Assembly (NCBI GenBank): GCA_022614695.1
Contig: JAKEIC010000297.1
Span: forward strand, 1 to 34,308
Reading direction: 5' to 3'
DNA length: 34,308 nt
Source of the DNA: Planctomycetales bacterium
GTDB taxonomy: Bacteria; Planctomycetota; JAKEIC01
Of the stretch, positions 1 through 8,280 are shown one piece after another. A program made the translations under genes and the position numbers. The notes below the pieces were generated by a model. The model worked only from the letters and a program-made list of their open reading frames with translations, searched no databases and was not told the DNA's origin. Position 1 is the stretch's first letter. Each line of letters starts with the position of its first letter.

Positions 1-1452
1 GAGGCGCGCGGCGAGGCCCCCGGGCTCGGGCGAGAGCCAGCGCCGCCAGCGCGCCTCGAACGCCTGGAGCGGCTCCGCGAGGGCCTCCTCGATGCGGGCC
101 CCCCGCTCGGCGGAGGTCGCGGATCGCGGCGTCCGGGTCCCGTGCGCGAGCGTCGCGAAGGTCCCCCGCTCCTGGAGATACTGGGCGACGAGGCTCGTCT
201 TGAGGAGGTCTTCCCCCTCGATCTTCCCGACCTGGTCCACGAAGGCCCGGGACCAGGGCGGGTCGTCGCGCTTCTCCGCGAGGTAGCTGATCCACGACCG
301 GCAGCCGAGGAGGCCCGCGGGGGCGAGCCGCCTCGTCTCCTCGCGGCGGCGGCGCTCCTCCGCCTCGCCGGGCTCGGCCACCGTCCCGCCCCCCACGCGC
401 CCGGTCCGCACCGTCTCGGTCACCTCCTTCCACGTGAAGAGCGGGAGGGGCGCCCCGAGCGCAGCGAGCGCCACCCAGTTCAAGTGCCCCCCCTGGAGCA
501 CCGGCTGGGCGTCGCCGAGGGGCATGCAGCCGAGCCGGAGGTCCGAGAGGAGGATCGCCTCGGCCTGGGCCTCGGTCGTCGCGAAGAAGACGCGCGAGTT
601 CTTGCCCGCGAAGAAGCCCTGGTCCAGCTCCGCCTCCTTCGCGCCGGCCTCGTCGAGGATCCCCTCCTTCCGGGCCCATCCGACCGCCTGGACGTAGGCT
701 CGCTCCGAGTCGAGGAGGAGGAACGTCCCCTCCTGGTCGGGGGGGATCCCCACCTCGTCCCCGAGGAGGAACGACGAGACGGCGGTCGCCCGGAGCGCCT
801 CCCGGGCGACGCGGGTCGTCTTCGGCGCGCTCCAGGCGGAGTGGATCGAGAGGCCCGGGCCCCGCACGACCACCCCCGGTCGCTTGAGGACGTCGCGGAA
901 GACCGGGTGGTCCGAAGGCTCCGACTCGAGATTCACCTCGAGCCGCCGGGCGCGACGCAGAGCCTCCTGGATCTCGGCCCTCCGCGCGAGGAGCCTCTTC
1001 TCCTCCGGGGAGAGCCACGCCGACGGGCCCGAGGGCCCCTTCTCGTGCCCGAGGGCCTGCCGCGCGGCCTCGACCGTCCCGTCGAGCCGGACGATGGCGG
1101 CCGCGAGGGCCTCCTGCGCGGCCCCGGTCCGGTCCGGCAGGAGCTTCGCGAGGGCCGCCGCGGCCCTCTGGAGGGCCCGCGCCGCCTCGCCGCCCGGACC
1201 GGGGGGGCTCTTCGACTTTGCCGCCTGCTCCGCGAGCGCCGCGCCCTCGGTCTGCCCCCATCGGGTCTTCCCCCCCGCGAGGGACTCGTGGATCTCGAGG
1301 AGCTCCGTCAACTCCCCGAGCCGTCCGGCCTTCGCGAGCATCCTCGCCACGGACTGGAGTGGCTCGAGGACGGTGGCCGGGAGCGGCGCCGGGTCCTGTA
1401 CGGAGGCCGCGAGGGCGAGGAGGACGCCGCCGGCCGCGAGGGCCGGCCTCAC
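1..1452 (-). CDS. Exported protein of unknown function (3' end beyond window)
   Basis: An open minus-strand frame of 484 codons runs without a stop to the left edge, so the C-terminus is missing. The GTG start overlaps the pdxH stop as GTGA, which suggests translational coupling. The N-terminus (MRPALAAGGVLLALAASVQD) is a short basic stretch followed by a hydrophobic segment, like a Sec signal peptide. The next 150 residues or so are rich in Ala, Leu, Glu and Arg and probably helical. A more globular part follows, with GTFLLLDSERAYVQAVGW near residue 250 and LLGCRSWISYLAEKRDDP near residue 395. I recognise no catalytic motif. Base composition and codon use match the neighbours. A gluzincin-type or other domain could lie in the missing part. 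The coding call is firm because the frame is long and GC3-biased; the function is unknown. Confidence 0.75.
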   Translation of the reverse strand, partial: MRPALAAGGVLLALAASVQDPAPLPATVLEPLQSVARMLAKAGRLGELTELLEIHESLAGGKTRWGQTEGAALAEQAAKSKSPPGPGGEAARALQRAAAALAKLLPDRTGAAQEALAAAIVRLDGTVEAARQALGHEKGPSGPSAWLSPEEKRLLARRAEIQEALRRARRLEVNLESEPSDHPVFRDVLKRPGVVVRGPGLSIHSAWSAPKTTRVAREALRATAVSSFLLGDEVGIPPDQEGTFLLLDSERAYVQAVGWARKEGILDEAGAKEAELDQGFFAGKNSRVFFATTEAQAEAILLSDLRLGCMPLGDAQPVLQGGHLNWVALAALGAPLPLFTWKEVTETVRTGRVGGGTVAEPGEAEERRRREETRRLAPAGLLGCRSWISYLAEKRDDPPWSRAFVDQVGKIEGEDLLKTSLVAQYLQERGTFATLAHGTRTPRSATSAERGARIEEALAEPLQAFEARWRRWLSPEPGGLAARL

Positions 1453-2039
1453 GGCTGGAGCCGCCGGGCCGACCACCGCCCGCGCACGCGCCGGAACTCG
1501 ATCCGGTCGTGGAGCCGATTCTTCCGTCCCTGCCAGAACTCGATCCGCGCCGGGACGACGCGGTAACCGCCCCAGTGCGCGGGCCTCGGGACGGGGCCCT
1601 CCGCGAACCGCGCGGCGAGGGCGCGGTACTTCCTCTCGAGCGCCGCGCGGGACGAGAGGGGCCGGGACTGGTCCGAGGCCCACGCCCCGATCTGGCTCCC
1701 CCGGGGCCGCGTCGCCCAATAGCGATCGCACTCGGCGGCGCCGAGGGCGACCGCCCGCCCCTCGATCCGCACCTGCCGGTCGAGGGACTTCCAGTGGAAG
1801 AGGAGCGCCACGCGGCCGTTGCGGGAGATCTCGGCGGCCTTACTCGACCGGCGGTTCGTGAAGAACTCGAACCCGCGCTCCGCGACCCCCTTCAGGAGCA
1901 CCATCCGGGTCGAGGGACCTCCGCCGCGGCCCGCGGTGGCGAGGCTCATGGCCTCGGGGAGCCGGGTCTCCCGGCGTGACGCCTCCCGGAACCAGGCCCG
2001 GAACCAGGCGATCGGGTCGCGAGGGGCTGCGAGACGCAT
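1449..2039 (-). CDS. pdxH: Pyridoxamine 5'-phosphate oxidase
   Basis: This 196-residue protein matches the FMN-dependent PNPOx family, which oxidises pyridoxamine or pyridoxine 5'-phosphate to pyridoxal 5'-phosphate in the cytoplasm. Family landmarks are visible in order: MSLATAGRGGGPSTRMVLLKG (substrate and FMN region, residues about 30-50), FEFFTNRRSSKAAEI, VALLFHWKSLDRQVRIEG, and the C-terminal FWQGRKNRLHDR followed by the RLQP terminus, which corresponds to the usual RL-x-P. It is slightly shorter than the E. coli enzyme at the N-terminus. The ATG start sits directly against a GGGGACT-type tandem repeat and has no clear Shine-Dalgarno. Its PLP product is the cofactor of the glycine decarboxylase encoded divergently next door, though that may be coincidence. 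Confidence 0.93.
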   Translation of the reverse strand: MRLAAPRDPIAWFRAWFREASRRETRLPEAMSLATAGRGGGPSTRMVLLKGVAERGFEFFTNRRSSKAAEISRNGRVALLFHWKSLDRQVRIEGRAVALGAAECDRYWATRPRGSQIGAWASDQSRPLSSRAALERKYRALAARFAEGPVPRPAHWGGYRVVPARIEFWQGRKNRLHDRIEFRRVRGRWSARRLQP

Positions 2040-2113
2040 CCACAGTCCACAGTCCCCTGTCCCCAGTCCCCAGTCAAGATCCGCCGCCGGCCCCGACCCT
2101 GAACCCTGAACCT
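2040..2113. repeat. Degenerate short tandem repeats (GGGGACT-like and GGGTTCA-like)
   Basis: The pdxH-gcvH intergenic region holds two blocks of short degenerate repeats. At 2040-2076 copies of a 7-base unit, read as CCCCAGT or its variants on the plus strand, repeat about five times. At 2093-2113 the unit CCCTGAA occurs about twice. The first block touches the pdxH start codon, and the second ends just before the -35 box of the gcv promoter. The units do not form a strong hairpin. Confidence 0.6.
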
Positions 2114-2122
2114 CGACCTCCG

Positions 2123-2151
2123 TTGACCCCCCCGGCGGGCGGTGGTATCAC
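2123..2151 (+). promoter_or_regulatory. Sigma-70-type promoter of the gcv-malic enzyme operon
   Basis: TTGACC (2123-2128) and TATCAC (2146-2151) are separated by exactly 17 bases, a near-consensus housekeeping promoter. Transcription would begin near 2158 and leave a leader of about 35 nt before gcvH. The leader is too short for a glycine riboswitch, and I see none. Confidence 0.6.
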
Positions 2152-2180
2152 TCGCCCCCCCGTCTGGGCGAGAGACCCCG

Positions 2181-2186
2181 AGGAGG
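2181..2186 (+). promoter_or_regulatory. Ribosome binding site that fixes the gcvH start
   Basis: AGGAGG lies six bases before GTG at 2193. The same frame stays open upstream to 2142, so this site decides the start. It gives a 130-residue GcvH of normal length. Confidence 0.7.
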
Positions 2187-2192
2187 TGCCGA

Positions 2193-2585
2193 GTGGCGAG
2201 GCCGGCCGACTGCCGCTATCTCGCGTCCCACGAGTGGGCTCGCAGGGACAAGGCCGAGGTCGTGATCGGGATCACCGACTTCGCCGTCGAGCACCTCTCG
2301 GACCTCACGTTCCTCGACCTGCCCAAGGTGAAGGACAAGGTGGAGGCGGGGAAGCCCTTCGGCGAGATCGAGTCGGTGAAGGCCGTCTCGGACCTGAACG
2401 CCCCGGTCTCCGGCGAGGTGACGGCCGTGCACGAGGACCTGGCGGAGAGCCTCGAGACGCTCGCGAAGGACCCCTTCGGGCAGGGGTGGATGATCCGAGT
2501 GAAGCCGAGCCACCCCGCCGAGTGGGAGAAGCTCCTCGACGGCACCGCCTACTTGAAGGTCTGCGACTCCGAGGGCGGGCACTAG
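2193..2585 (+). CDS. gcvH: Glycine cleavage system H protein
   Basis: GcvH is the lipoyl carrier that shuttles the aminomethyl group from the P-protein to the T-protein and is then reoxidised by the L-protein. The 130-residue product has the family core: SHEWARRD near the N-terminus, VVIGITDFAVEHLSDLTFLD, and the lipoylation hairpin GEIESVKAVSDLNAPVSGEV, with Lys63 as the predicted lipoyl lysine. The C-terminal helix region (GQGWMIRVKPSHPAEWEKLL) is also typical. The GTG start at 2193 is chosen for its AGGAGG site. It is first in the operon, 15 bases ahead of gcvPA. A gcvT gene normally accompanies it, but none is present in this window. Confidence 0.95.
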   Translation: MARPADCRYLASHEWARRDKAEVVIGITDFAVEHLSDLTFLDLPKVKDKVEAGKPFGEIESVKAVSDLNAPVSGEVTAVHEDLAESLETLAKDPFGQGWMIRVKPSHPAEWEKLLDGTAYLKVCDSEGGH

Positions 2586-2600
2586 CGCGGAGAGCGCCCC

Positions 2601-3938
2601 GTGCGCTACGTCCCCCATACCGAGCAGGACCGCACGGAGATGCTCCGCGCGATCGGCGCGGGGAGCGTGGAAGAGCTCTTCGCCCCGGTCCCGAAGGAGC
2701 TGCGGCCGAAGCGGCCGCTCGACGTGGGGCCGGCCCTCACCGAGCCCGAGCTGCAGTCGTGGCTCGAGGAGACGGCGGCGCGCGACCGCTCGGCGGCCGA
2801 CCTCCTCTGCTTCGCGGGCGGGGGCTTCTACGACCGGTTCATCCCGGCGGCGATAGACGCGCTCGTCTCGCGCGGCGAGTTCCTCACCTCGTACACGCCC
2901 TACCAGCCCGAGTGCAGCCAGGGGACCCTCCAGTACCTCTACGAGTACCAGACGATGATGGCGGAGCTGACCGGGCTCCCCGTGAGCAACGCCTCGCTCT
3001 ACGAAGGGGCGACCGCGTGCGCCGAGGCGATGCTCCTCTCGTGGGGGCTCAAGGAGACGAGCCGGCGGGTGGTCGTCTCGGCGGCGGTGCACCCCCACTA
3101 CCGGCGGACCCTCGAGACCTACGCCCGGCCGGTCGGCCTCGAGGTCGTGACCGTCCCCGCCCCGGGCGGCCTCACCGACGCGGCGGCGCTCAGGAAGGCG
3201 GCGACTCCGGAGACACTCGCCGTGCTCGTCCAGCAGCCGAACTTCTTCGGCGCGGTCGAGGACGTGCCCTCGGCGGTCGCGGCCGCGCACGCCGCCGGCG
3301 CCCAGGCGGTCGTCGCCGCCGACCCGGTCGCGCTGGCGCTCCTCGAAGCTCCGGGCGCCCAGGGCGCCGACATCGTGGTCGGGGAGGGCCAGCCTCTCGG
3401 CTGCCCCCTCGCCTTCGGGGGGCCGACCTTCGGCTTCTTCTGCGTCCGCGAGGAGCACGTCCGGAAGCTCCCGGGGCGGCTCGTCGGCGAGACCCACGAC
3501 ACCCGGGGACGGCGGGCCTTCGTCCTCACCTTCCAGACCCGCGAGCAGCACATCCGCCGCGAGAAGGCGACGAGCAACATCTGCACGAGCCAGTCGCTCT
3601 ACGCGCTCCGGGCCGCGATCTACCTCTCGCTCCTCGGCCCGGCGGGGCTCCGCGAGGTGGCGGCGCTCTCCGTCCGGAAGGCCCACGCCCTCGCCGAGCA
3701 GGCGGCGAAGATCCCCGGTTTCGCGCTCGAGTTCCCGAAGGCGCCGTTCGCGTTCGAGTTCGCGCTCCGCTGCCCCCGGCCGGCCGACGAGGTCGTCGCG
3801 GCGGGCCTCAAGCGCGGCGTGCTCGCGGGGATACCGCTCGGGCCCCACGATCCCGCCCTCCGGAACGTGCTCCTCGTCGCGGTGACCGAGAGGCGCACGG
3901 CGGCGGACCTCGACCGGTTCGTGGAGGCGCTCCGATGA
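2601..3938 (+). CDS. gcvPA: Glycine dehydrogenase (decarboxylating) subunit 1
   Basis: This is the N-terminal half of the split P-protein, the PLP enzyme that decarboxylates glycine and loads the H-protein. At 445 residues it has the usual length for subunit 1. Visible landmarks are the opening RYVPHTEQDRTEMLRAIG, CFAGGGFYDRFIPAAID, TSYTPYQPECSQGTLQYLYE and SNASLYEGATACAEAMLL. Towards the C-terminus come GGPTFGFFC and REQHIRREKATSNICTSQ. This subunit is a catalytically degenerate PLP fold; the PLP lysine is in subunit 2. The start is GTG at 2601 with only a weak purine-rich site upstream. Its stop overlaps the gcvPB start as ATGA, which fits equal production of the two halves. Confidence 0.96.
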   Translation: MRYVPHTEQDRTEMLRAIGAGSVEELFAPVPKELRPKRPLDVGPALTEPELQSWLEETAARDRSAADLLCFAGGGFYDRFIPAAIDALVSRGEFLTSYTPYQPECSQGTLQYLYEYQTMMAELTGLPVSNASLYEGATACAEAMLLSWGLKETSRRVVVSAAVHPHYRRTLETYARPVGLEVVTVPAPGGLTDAAALRKAATPETLAVLVQQPNFFGAVEDVPSAVAAAHAAGAQAVVAADPVALALLEAPGAQGADIVVGEGQPLGCPLAFGGPTFGFFCVREEHVRKLPGRLVGETHDTRGRRAFVLTFQTREQHIRREKATSNICTSQSLYALRAAIYLSLLGPAGLREVAALSVRKAHALAEQAAKIPGFALEFPKAPFAFEFALRCPRPADEVVAAGLKRGVLAGIPLGPHDPALRNVLLVAVTERRTAADLDRFVEALR

Positions 3939-5413
3939 GCCTGGGTCTTGTCGAGGACCGGCTCGTCTTCGAGAAGAGCCGCGCGGGCCGGCGCGGGGTG
4001 ACGCTCCCCGCCTCGGACGCGGGCGAGGCGCCCCTCGAGAGCCTCCTCCCGGGGGGCGCCCTCCGGAACGCGCCTCCCGCGCTCCCCGAGCTCTCCGAGC
4101 TCGAGGTGGTCCGCCACTACACCCGCCTCTCCGGGAAGAACTTCGGGATAGACACGACCTTCTACCCGCTCGGCTCGTGCACGATGAAGTACAACCCGCG
4201 GGTCCACGAGTACGGGGCGTCCCTCCCCGGGTTCGCGCGGGTGCACCCGCTCCAGCCGGACGAGACGGTCCAGGGCTTCCTCGCGCTCGCCCACTCGCTC
4301 GAGAGGGCGCTCGCCGAGATCACCGGGCTCGCGGCCGCGACGCTCAACCCCTCCGCCGGGGCCCACGGGGAGCTCACCGGCGTGCTGATGGTCCGCGCCT
4401 ACCACCACGACCGCAGCGAGCCGGGTCGCGACACCGTCCTCATCCCCGACTCGGCCCACGGGACGAACCCGGCGACCGTCACGATCGCCGGGATGCAGGT
4501 CCAGAGCGTGAAGTCGGGGCCCGACGGCCGCGTGGACCTCGGGGACCTCCGCGAGAAGCTCGGGACGCTCGGGGGCCGGGTGGCCGCGATGATGATCACG
4601 AACCCGAGCACGCTCGGGCTCTTCGAGATCCGGATCGGGGAGATCGCGCGACTCCTCCACGAGAAGGGCGCCCTCCTCTACATGGACGGGGCCAACATGA
4701 ACGCCCTCCTCGGGATCGCCCGCCCCGGCGACTTCGGCGTGGACGTGATGCACCTGAACCTGCACAAGACCTTCACCCAGCCCCACGGGGGCGGCGGACC
4801 GGGCGCGGGCCCGGTGGCGGTCGGGGAGAAGCTCGTCCCGTTCCTGCCGGTCCCGCGGATCGTGCAGGAGGGGGGCGCCTACCGTCGCCGCGAGGACTTC
4901 CCGAAGACGATCGGCCGCGTGCGTTCGTTCCAGGGGAACCCGGGGGTCTTCGTCCGGGCCTACGCCTACATCCGGTCCCACGGCGGGGAGGGCCTCCGGA
5001 AGGTGACCGAGGCGGCGGTCCTGAACGCCAACTACATCCTCGCGCGCCTCCGGGACGCCTACGACCTCGCCTACCCGGGGCCCTGCATGCACGAGGCGGT
5101 TTTCTCGGCGCGCCGGCAGGTGAAGCAGAACGGGGTCCGCGCGCTGGACATCGCCAAGAGGCTGATTGACCTCGGGTTCCACCCGCCCACGATCTACTTC
5201 CCACTGATCGTCCCCGAATCGCTGATGATCGAGCCGACCGAGACCGAGCCGAAGGAGACTCTCGACGCGTTCGTGGCCGCGATGCTCACGATCGCCGGCG
5301 AGGCAGCCGAGGAGCCGCAGAAGGTGAAGGACGCGCCCGTCACGATGCCCGTCACGCGTCTCGACGAGGTTCGCGCCGTGAAGCAGCCGAGGCTGCGCTG
5401 GAGGCCCCGATGA
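3935..5413 (+). CDS. gcvPB: Glycine dehydrogenase (decarboxylating) subunit 2
   Basis: This is the C-terminal, PLP-binding half of the split glycine decarboxylase, 492 residues long. Signature segments include SGKNFGIDTTFYPLGSCTMK near residue 66, the glycine-rich NPSAGAHGELTG, and PDSAHGTNPATVTIAG. The PLP site is HLNLHKTFTQPHGGGGPGAG, with Lys278 as the Schiff-base lysine. The C-terminal segment HPPTIYFPLIVPESLMIEPT is typical of the family. The frame stays open far upstream, but the start is fixed by the ATGA overlap with gcvPA and by normal family length. Its own stop overlaps the ATG of the malic enzyme gene, again as ATGA. Two Ile-Asp pairs here are written ATA GAC and ATT GAC, unlike the usual ATC for isoleucine. 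Confidence 0.96.
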   Translation: MSLGLVEDRLVFEKSRAGRRGVTLPASDAGEAPLESLLPGGALRNAPPALPELSELEVVRHYTRLSGKNFGIDTTFYPLGSCTMKYNPRVHEYGASLPGFARVHPLQPDETVQGFLALAHSLERALAEITGLAAATLNPSAGAHGELTGVLMVRAYHHDRSEPGRDTVLIPDSAHGTNPATVTIAGMQVQSVKSGPDGRVDLGDLREKLGTLGGRVAAMMITNPSTLGLFEIRIGEIARLLHEKGALLYMDGANMNALLGIARPGDFGVDVMHLNLHKTFTQPHGGGGPGAGPVAVGEKLVPFLPVPRIVQEGGAYRRREDFPKTIGRVRSFQGNPGVFVRAYAYIRSHGGEGLRKVTEAAVLNANYILARLRDAYDLAYPGPCMHEAVFSARRQVKQNGVRALDIAKRLIDLGFHPPTIYFPLIVPESLMIEPTETEPKETLDAFVAAMLTIAGEAAEEPQKVKDAPVTMPVTRLDEVRAVKQPRLRWRPR

Positions 5414-7182
5414 ACTACGAGCTCAAGACCGACTCGAAGTCCCGGGAACGCATCCTGGAAGTGCCTTACCGCGGCCGGGACCTGATCACGCGGCCGGTGC
5501 TCAACAAGGGGACGGCGTTCCCCTTGGCCGAGCGCGAGGAGTTCGGGCTCACGGGACTCCTCCCCCCGGGCGTCAGCACGATGGACCTGCAGCTCGAGCG
5601 GGTCTACGGGAACTTCAAGCGCCAGCCGACCGACCTCGACCGGTACATCTACCTGGGGACCCTCCAGGACCGGAACGAGACGCTTTTCTTCCGGCTGCTG
5701 CTCACCCACCTCGCCGAGATGGTGCCCATCGTCTACACGCCGGTCGTCGCCGAGGGCTGCCGCCACTACAGCCGGATCTACAGGCAGGGGCGCGGCCTCT
5801 ACGTCTCGATCCGGGACAAGGGGCGCGTCGGGCAGGTGCTCCGGAACTTCGGGGCCACCCAGCCCGACATCATCGTCGTCACCGACAACGAGCGGATCCT
5901 CGGAATCGGGGACCAGGGCGTGGGCGGGATGGGGATCCCGGTCGGGAAGCTCACGCTCTACGTGGTGACCGCCGGCTTCCACCCCGGGAAGTGCCTCCCG
6001 ATCTCCCTCGACGTCGGGACCAACAACAAGGCGCTGCTCGAGGACCCGCTCTACCTCGGCGTGCGCGAGCCGCGGCTGCGGGGCGAGCCCTACCACGCGT
6101 TCGTCGCGGAGTTCGTGGACGCCATCCGCGAGGTCTGGCCCGGGACCCTCCTTCAGTGGGAGGACTTCGGGAAGACCACGGCCATGGTCCACCTCGACCG
6201 CTACAAGGAGAAGCTCCCGACCTTCAACGACGACATCCAGGGGACGGCGGCGGTGATCCACGCGGGGCTCGTCGCGGCAGCCGACCACGTCGGGGTGCCG
6301 TTCAAGGGCTTCCGCGTCGGGATAGACGGGGCCGGCTCCGCCGGGATCGGGATCGCGCGCCAGATCGAGGCGGGGATGGTCCGGACGGGCGTCCCGAAGG
6401 CGGAGGCCCACTCGCGGATCTACGTGCTCGACTCGAAGGGGATCGTCTTCTCCGACCGGCAGTCGGTCGAGCCCGAGAAGCGCGAGTACACGAGCGCGCC
6501 CGACCGGTTCCCGCGCCTCAAGCGGGACTCGAAGGGCGAGATCCACCTCCAGGAGTTCGTCGAGGGGACGCCGCTCGACGTGCTGCTCGGGGTCTCGGGG
6601 ACGCCCGGGGCCTTCACCGAGCCCATCGTGAAGGCCATGGCGAGGCACGCGAAGCGACCGATCATCATGCCCCTCTCGAATCCGACCTCGCAGTGCGAGG
6701 CCAAGCCCGAGGACATCGTCCGCTGGACCGACGGGCGCGCCGTCGTCGCCACGGGGAGCCCCTTCCCGGACGTGAAGTTCGGGGACCGGACGATCCCGGT
6801 CGGCCAGGGGAACAACATGTTCATATTCCCGGGCGTGGGCCTCGGGACCGTGCTCGTCCGCGCGCGGATCGTGACGAACGGGATGTTCCTCGCCTCGGCC
6901 GACGCGCTGCGGGCGTGTCTCCCGAACGACCGGCTCTCCTCGGGGGCGATCTTCCCGGAGATCCGCGAGGCGCGGACCGTCGCGGCGGCGGTCGCCTACG
7001 CCGTGGGCGAGGCGGCCCACGCCGAGGGCGTCGCCGCGAAGGACGCCCCGAAGGGCGAAGCCCTGAAGAAGCGCATCGCCGAGTCCATGTGGTTCCCCGA
7101 CTACGTGCGCTACCGGTACGTCCCCGGGGGGACGACCTCGGCCCGCAAGCCCGCCCGCGCGACGGCCGGGGCGAGGAAGTAG
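5410..7182 (+). CDS. maeA: NAD-dependent malic enzyme (oxaloacetate-decarboxylating type)
   Basis: Malic enzyme oxidatively decarboxylates L-malate to pyruvate and CO2. At 590 residues this is the long form, like E. coli MaeA and eukaryotic enzymes, not the short ~400-residue bacterial form. Active-site residues can be placed: Tyr109 in IVYTPVV, Lys180 in GIPVGK, metal ligands Glu251-Asp252 in WEDFGKTTA, and Asp275 in FNDDIQGTA. The dinucleotide fold has GAGSAGIG at 308-315, and SNPTSQCEA and GQGNNMFIFPG follow. NAD over NADP is inferred from family length. The start overlaps the gcvPB stop (ATGA), so it is translated from the glycine-cleavage mRNA. That pairing is unusual and may link one-carbon or glycine catabolism to pyruvate supply. 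The last 20 residues are Ala, Arg and Lys rich and probably disordered. Confidence 0.95.
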   Translation: MNYELKTDSKSRERILEVPYRGRDLITRPVLNKGTAFPLAEREEFGLTGLLPPGVSTMDLQLERVYGNFKRQPTDLDRYIYLGTLQDRNETLFFRLLLTHLAEMVPIVYTPVVAEGCRHYSRIYRQGRGLYVSIRDKGRVGQVLRNFGATQPDIIVVTDNERILGIGDQGVGGMGIPVGKLTLYVVTAGFHPGKCLPISLDVGTNNKALLEDPLYLGVREPRLRGEPYHAFVAEFVDAIREVWPGTLLQWEDFGKTTAMVHLDRYKEKLPTFNDDIQGTAAVIHAGLVAAADHVGVPFKGFRVGIDGAGSAGIGIARQIEAGMVRTGVPKAEAHSRIYVLDSKGIVFSDRQSVEPEKREYTSAPDRFPRLKRDSKGEIHLQEFVEGTPLDVLLGVSGTPGAFTEPIVKAMARHAKRPIIMPLSNPTSQCEAKPEDIVRWTDGRAVVATGSPFPDVKFGDRTIPVGQGNNMFIFPGVGLGTVLVRARIVTNGMFLASADALRACLPNDRLSSGAIFPEIREARTVAAAVAYAVGEAAHAEGVAAKDAPKGEALKKRIAESMWFPDYVRYRYVPGGTTSARKPARATAGARK

Positions 7183-7194
7183 CGTCTTCAGCGG

Positions 7195-8280
7195 CTACCG
7201 CCCGCGCAGCGACTCGACGAGCGCCCGATAAGCCTCCTCGGGACGGCGGCCGCAGACCTGCTCCAGGGCCCGTCCGAAGTCGCGCGTGCCGCGAGCCGCC
7301 TCGAGGAGGTCGCGGATGGCCCCGACTCCGCGACGCCCGAGCATCTCGCGCGCCAGGAGGCGGCCCACGGCGTAGTGGGTTCCTTCGTCCCGGTCGTAGA
7401 AGTGGTGGCACAGGTCCTTGTACGGCGGCGGGGCGCCGTGTGCGCCGACGTACGCCCGGACGAGTTCCGGCGAAGCCTCGAACAGCGAGCCGAAGTATTC
7501 CTCTGCGATGCAGTCCGCCAGCCCCTCGTTCAACCAACCGGGGACCCGCTCAAGGTAGAGGTCCCCATAGCGGGTCGCCAGGAGCGCATGCGCGTACTCG
7601 TGGAGGACTTCCCCCAGGAGATATCGGGTTCCGTGGCGGGCATCCACGGGTGCCGCCGGCGAGTTCTTGCAATAGACCACGACGTTTCTGTTTCCGGTCC
7701 CGCGCTGGCGCGGCGTGGGAGAGGCGCCCACGAAGAGCGCCGAGAAGAAGCGCTCGTAGGTCGCCCAGGACTCGAATAGGTACATGTCGATCGGCGGGAG
7801 CGGCTTCCCGAGTGCCTGGAGGGCGCGCTCGACGAACGAGGGCAGTTCCCTCAGGACCCTGGTGGACCAGTCGCTCGGCGCGGCGTAGGCCCGGAGTGCG
7901 GGCGCGGACTCTTCGGCCGTCGCCGTGATCTCCCGCGCGAGCGGAGGACGGACTTCCTCAACCACGCGGGCTCGGTCCAACATCAGGCCCACGGAGTCCC
8001 ACCGGTCGTAGCCCTCGAATCCCCCGACGCGGCTGGCGATGAGGTAGGGACGCGCCTCGTCCGGGCGGTGGATCCGCATCCAGGCGTGCCCGACGAGGTA
8101 CCTCGCCTCGGGCAACCGCGAGAGATCGGCCCGCCGGGAGTGGTAGAGCGAGATGATGGCGCCATGCCGGGATTCCGTGCTGCCTTGTCGCATCCATTCG
8201 AGGACGGTCGTCGGGTCCTGCGCCGGTGCCGGGCCGGCCATGGCCAGGGCGAGTAGGAGGAGGCCAGGGCCCGCACGCAT
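7195..8280 (-). CDS. Secreted peptidase-MA-like (HExxH) protein
   Basis: The 361-residue product begins with a clear signal peptide (MRAGPGLLLLALAMAGPAPA, probable cleavage after Ala20). The C-terminal half looks like a zinc metallopeptidase of the MA/gluzincin kind. HEYAH lies at 227-231 within LLGEVLHEYAHALLATRYGD, and the likely third ligand, Glu252, is in PGWLNEGLADCIAE. This spacing and the GWLNEGLA motif are typical of the peptidase-MA-like/DUF1570 group. The N-terminal 110 residues, with STESRHGAIISLYHSRR, resemble helical-repeat sequence. ATG at 8280 is chosen because it overlaps the mutS stop as TGATG and opens the signal peptide; the frame itself is open further upstream. Composition is slightly less G+C-rich than its neighbours, and it holds one of only two ATC GAC Ile-Asp pairs in the window. 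The substrate is unknown. Confidence 0.85.
   Translation of the reverse strand: MRAGPGLLLLALAMAGPAPAQDPTTVLEWMRQGSTESRHGAIISLYHSRRADLSRLPEARYLVGHAWMRIHRPDEARPYLIASRVGGFEGYDRWDSVGLMLDRARVVEEVRPPLAREITATAEESAPALRAYAAPSDWSTRVLRELPSFVERALQALGKPLPPIDMYLFESWATYERFFSALFVGASPTPRQRGTGNRNVVVYCKNSPAAPVDARHGTRYLLGEVLHEYAHALLATRYGDLYLERVPGWLNEGLADCIAEEYFGSLFEASPELVRAYVGAHGAPPPYKDLCHHFYDRDEGTHYAVGRLLAREMLGRRGVGAIRDLLEAARGTRDFGRALEQVCGRRPEEAYRALVESLRGR

Noticed and set aside
142-1566. Long plus-strand open frame, Arg/Pro/Gly rich
   Set aside because: It is antisense to the exported-protein gene and pdxH. Its product is low complexity and shows no domain; such frames are expected in high-G+C DNA.
2152-2192. 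Glycine riboswitch in the gcv leader
   Set aside because: The leader is only about 35 bases, too short for the aptamer, and no aptamer core is visible.
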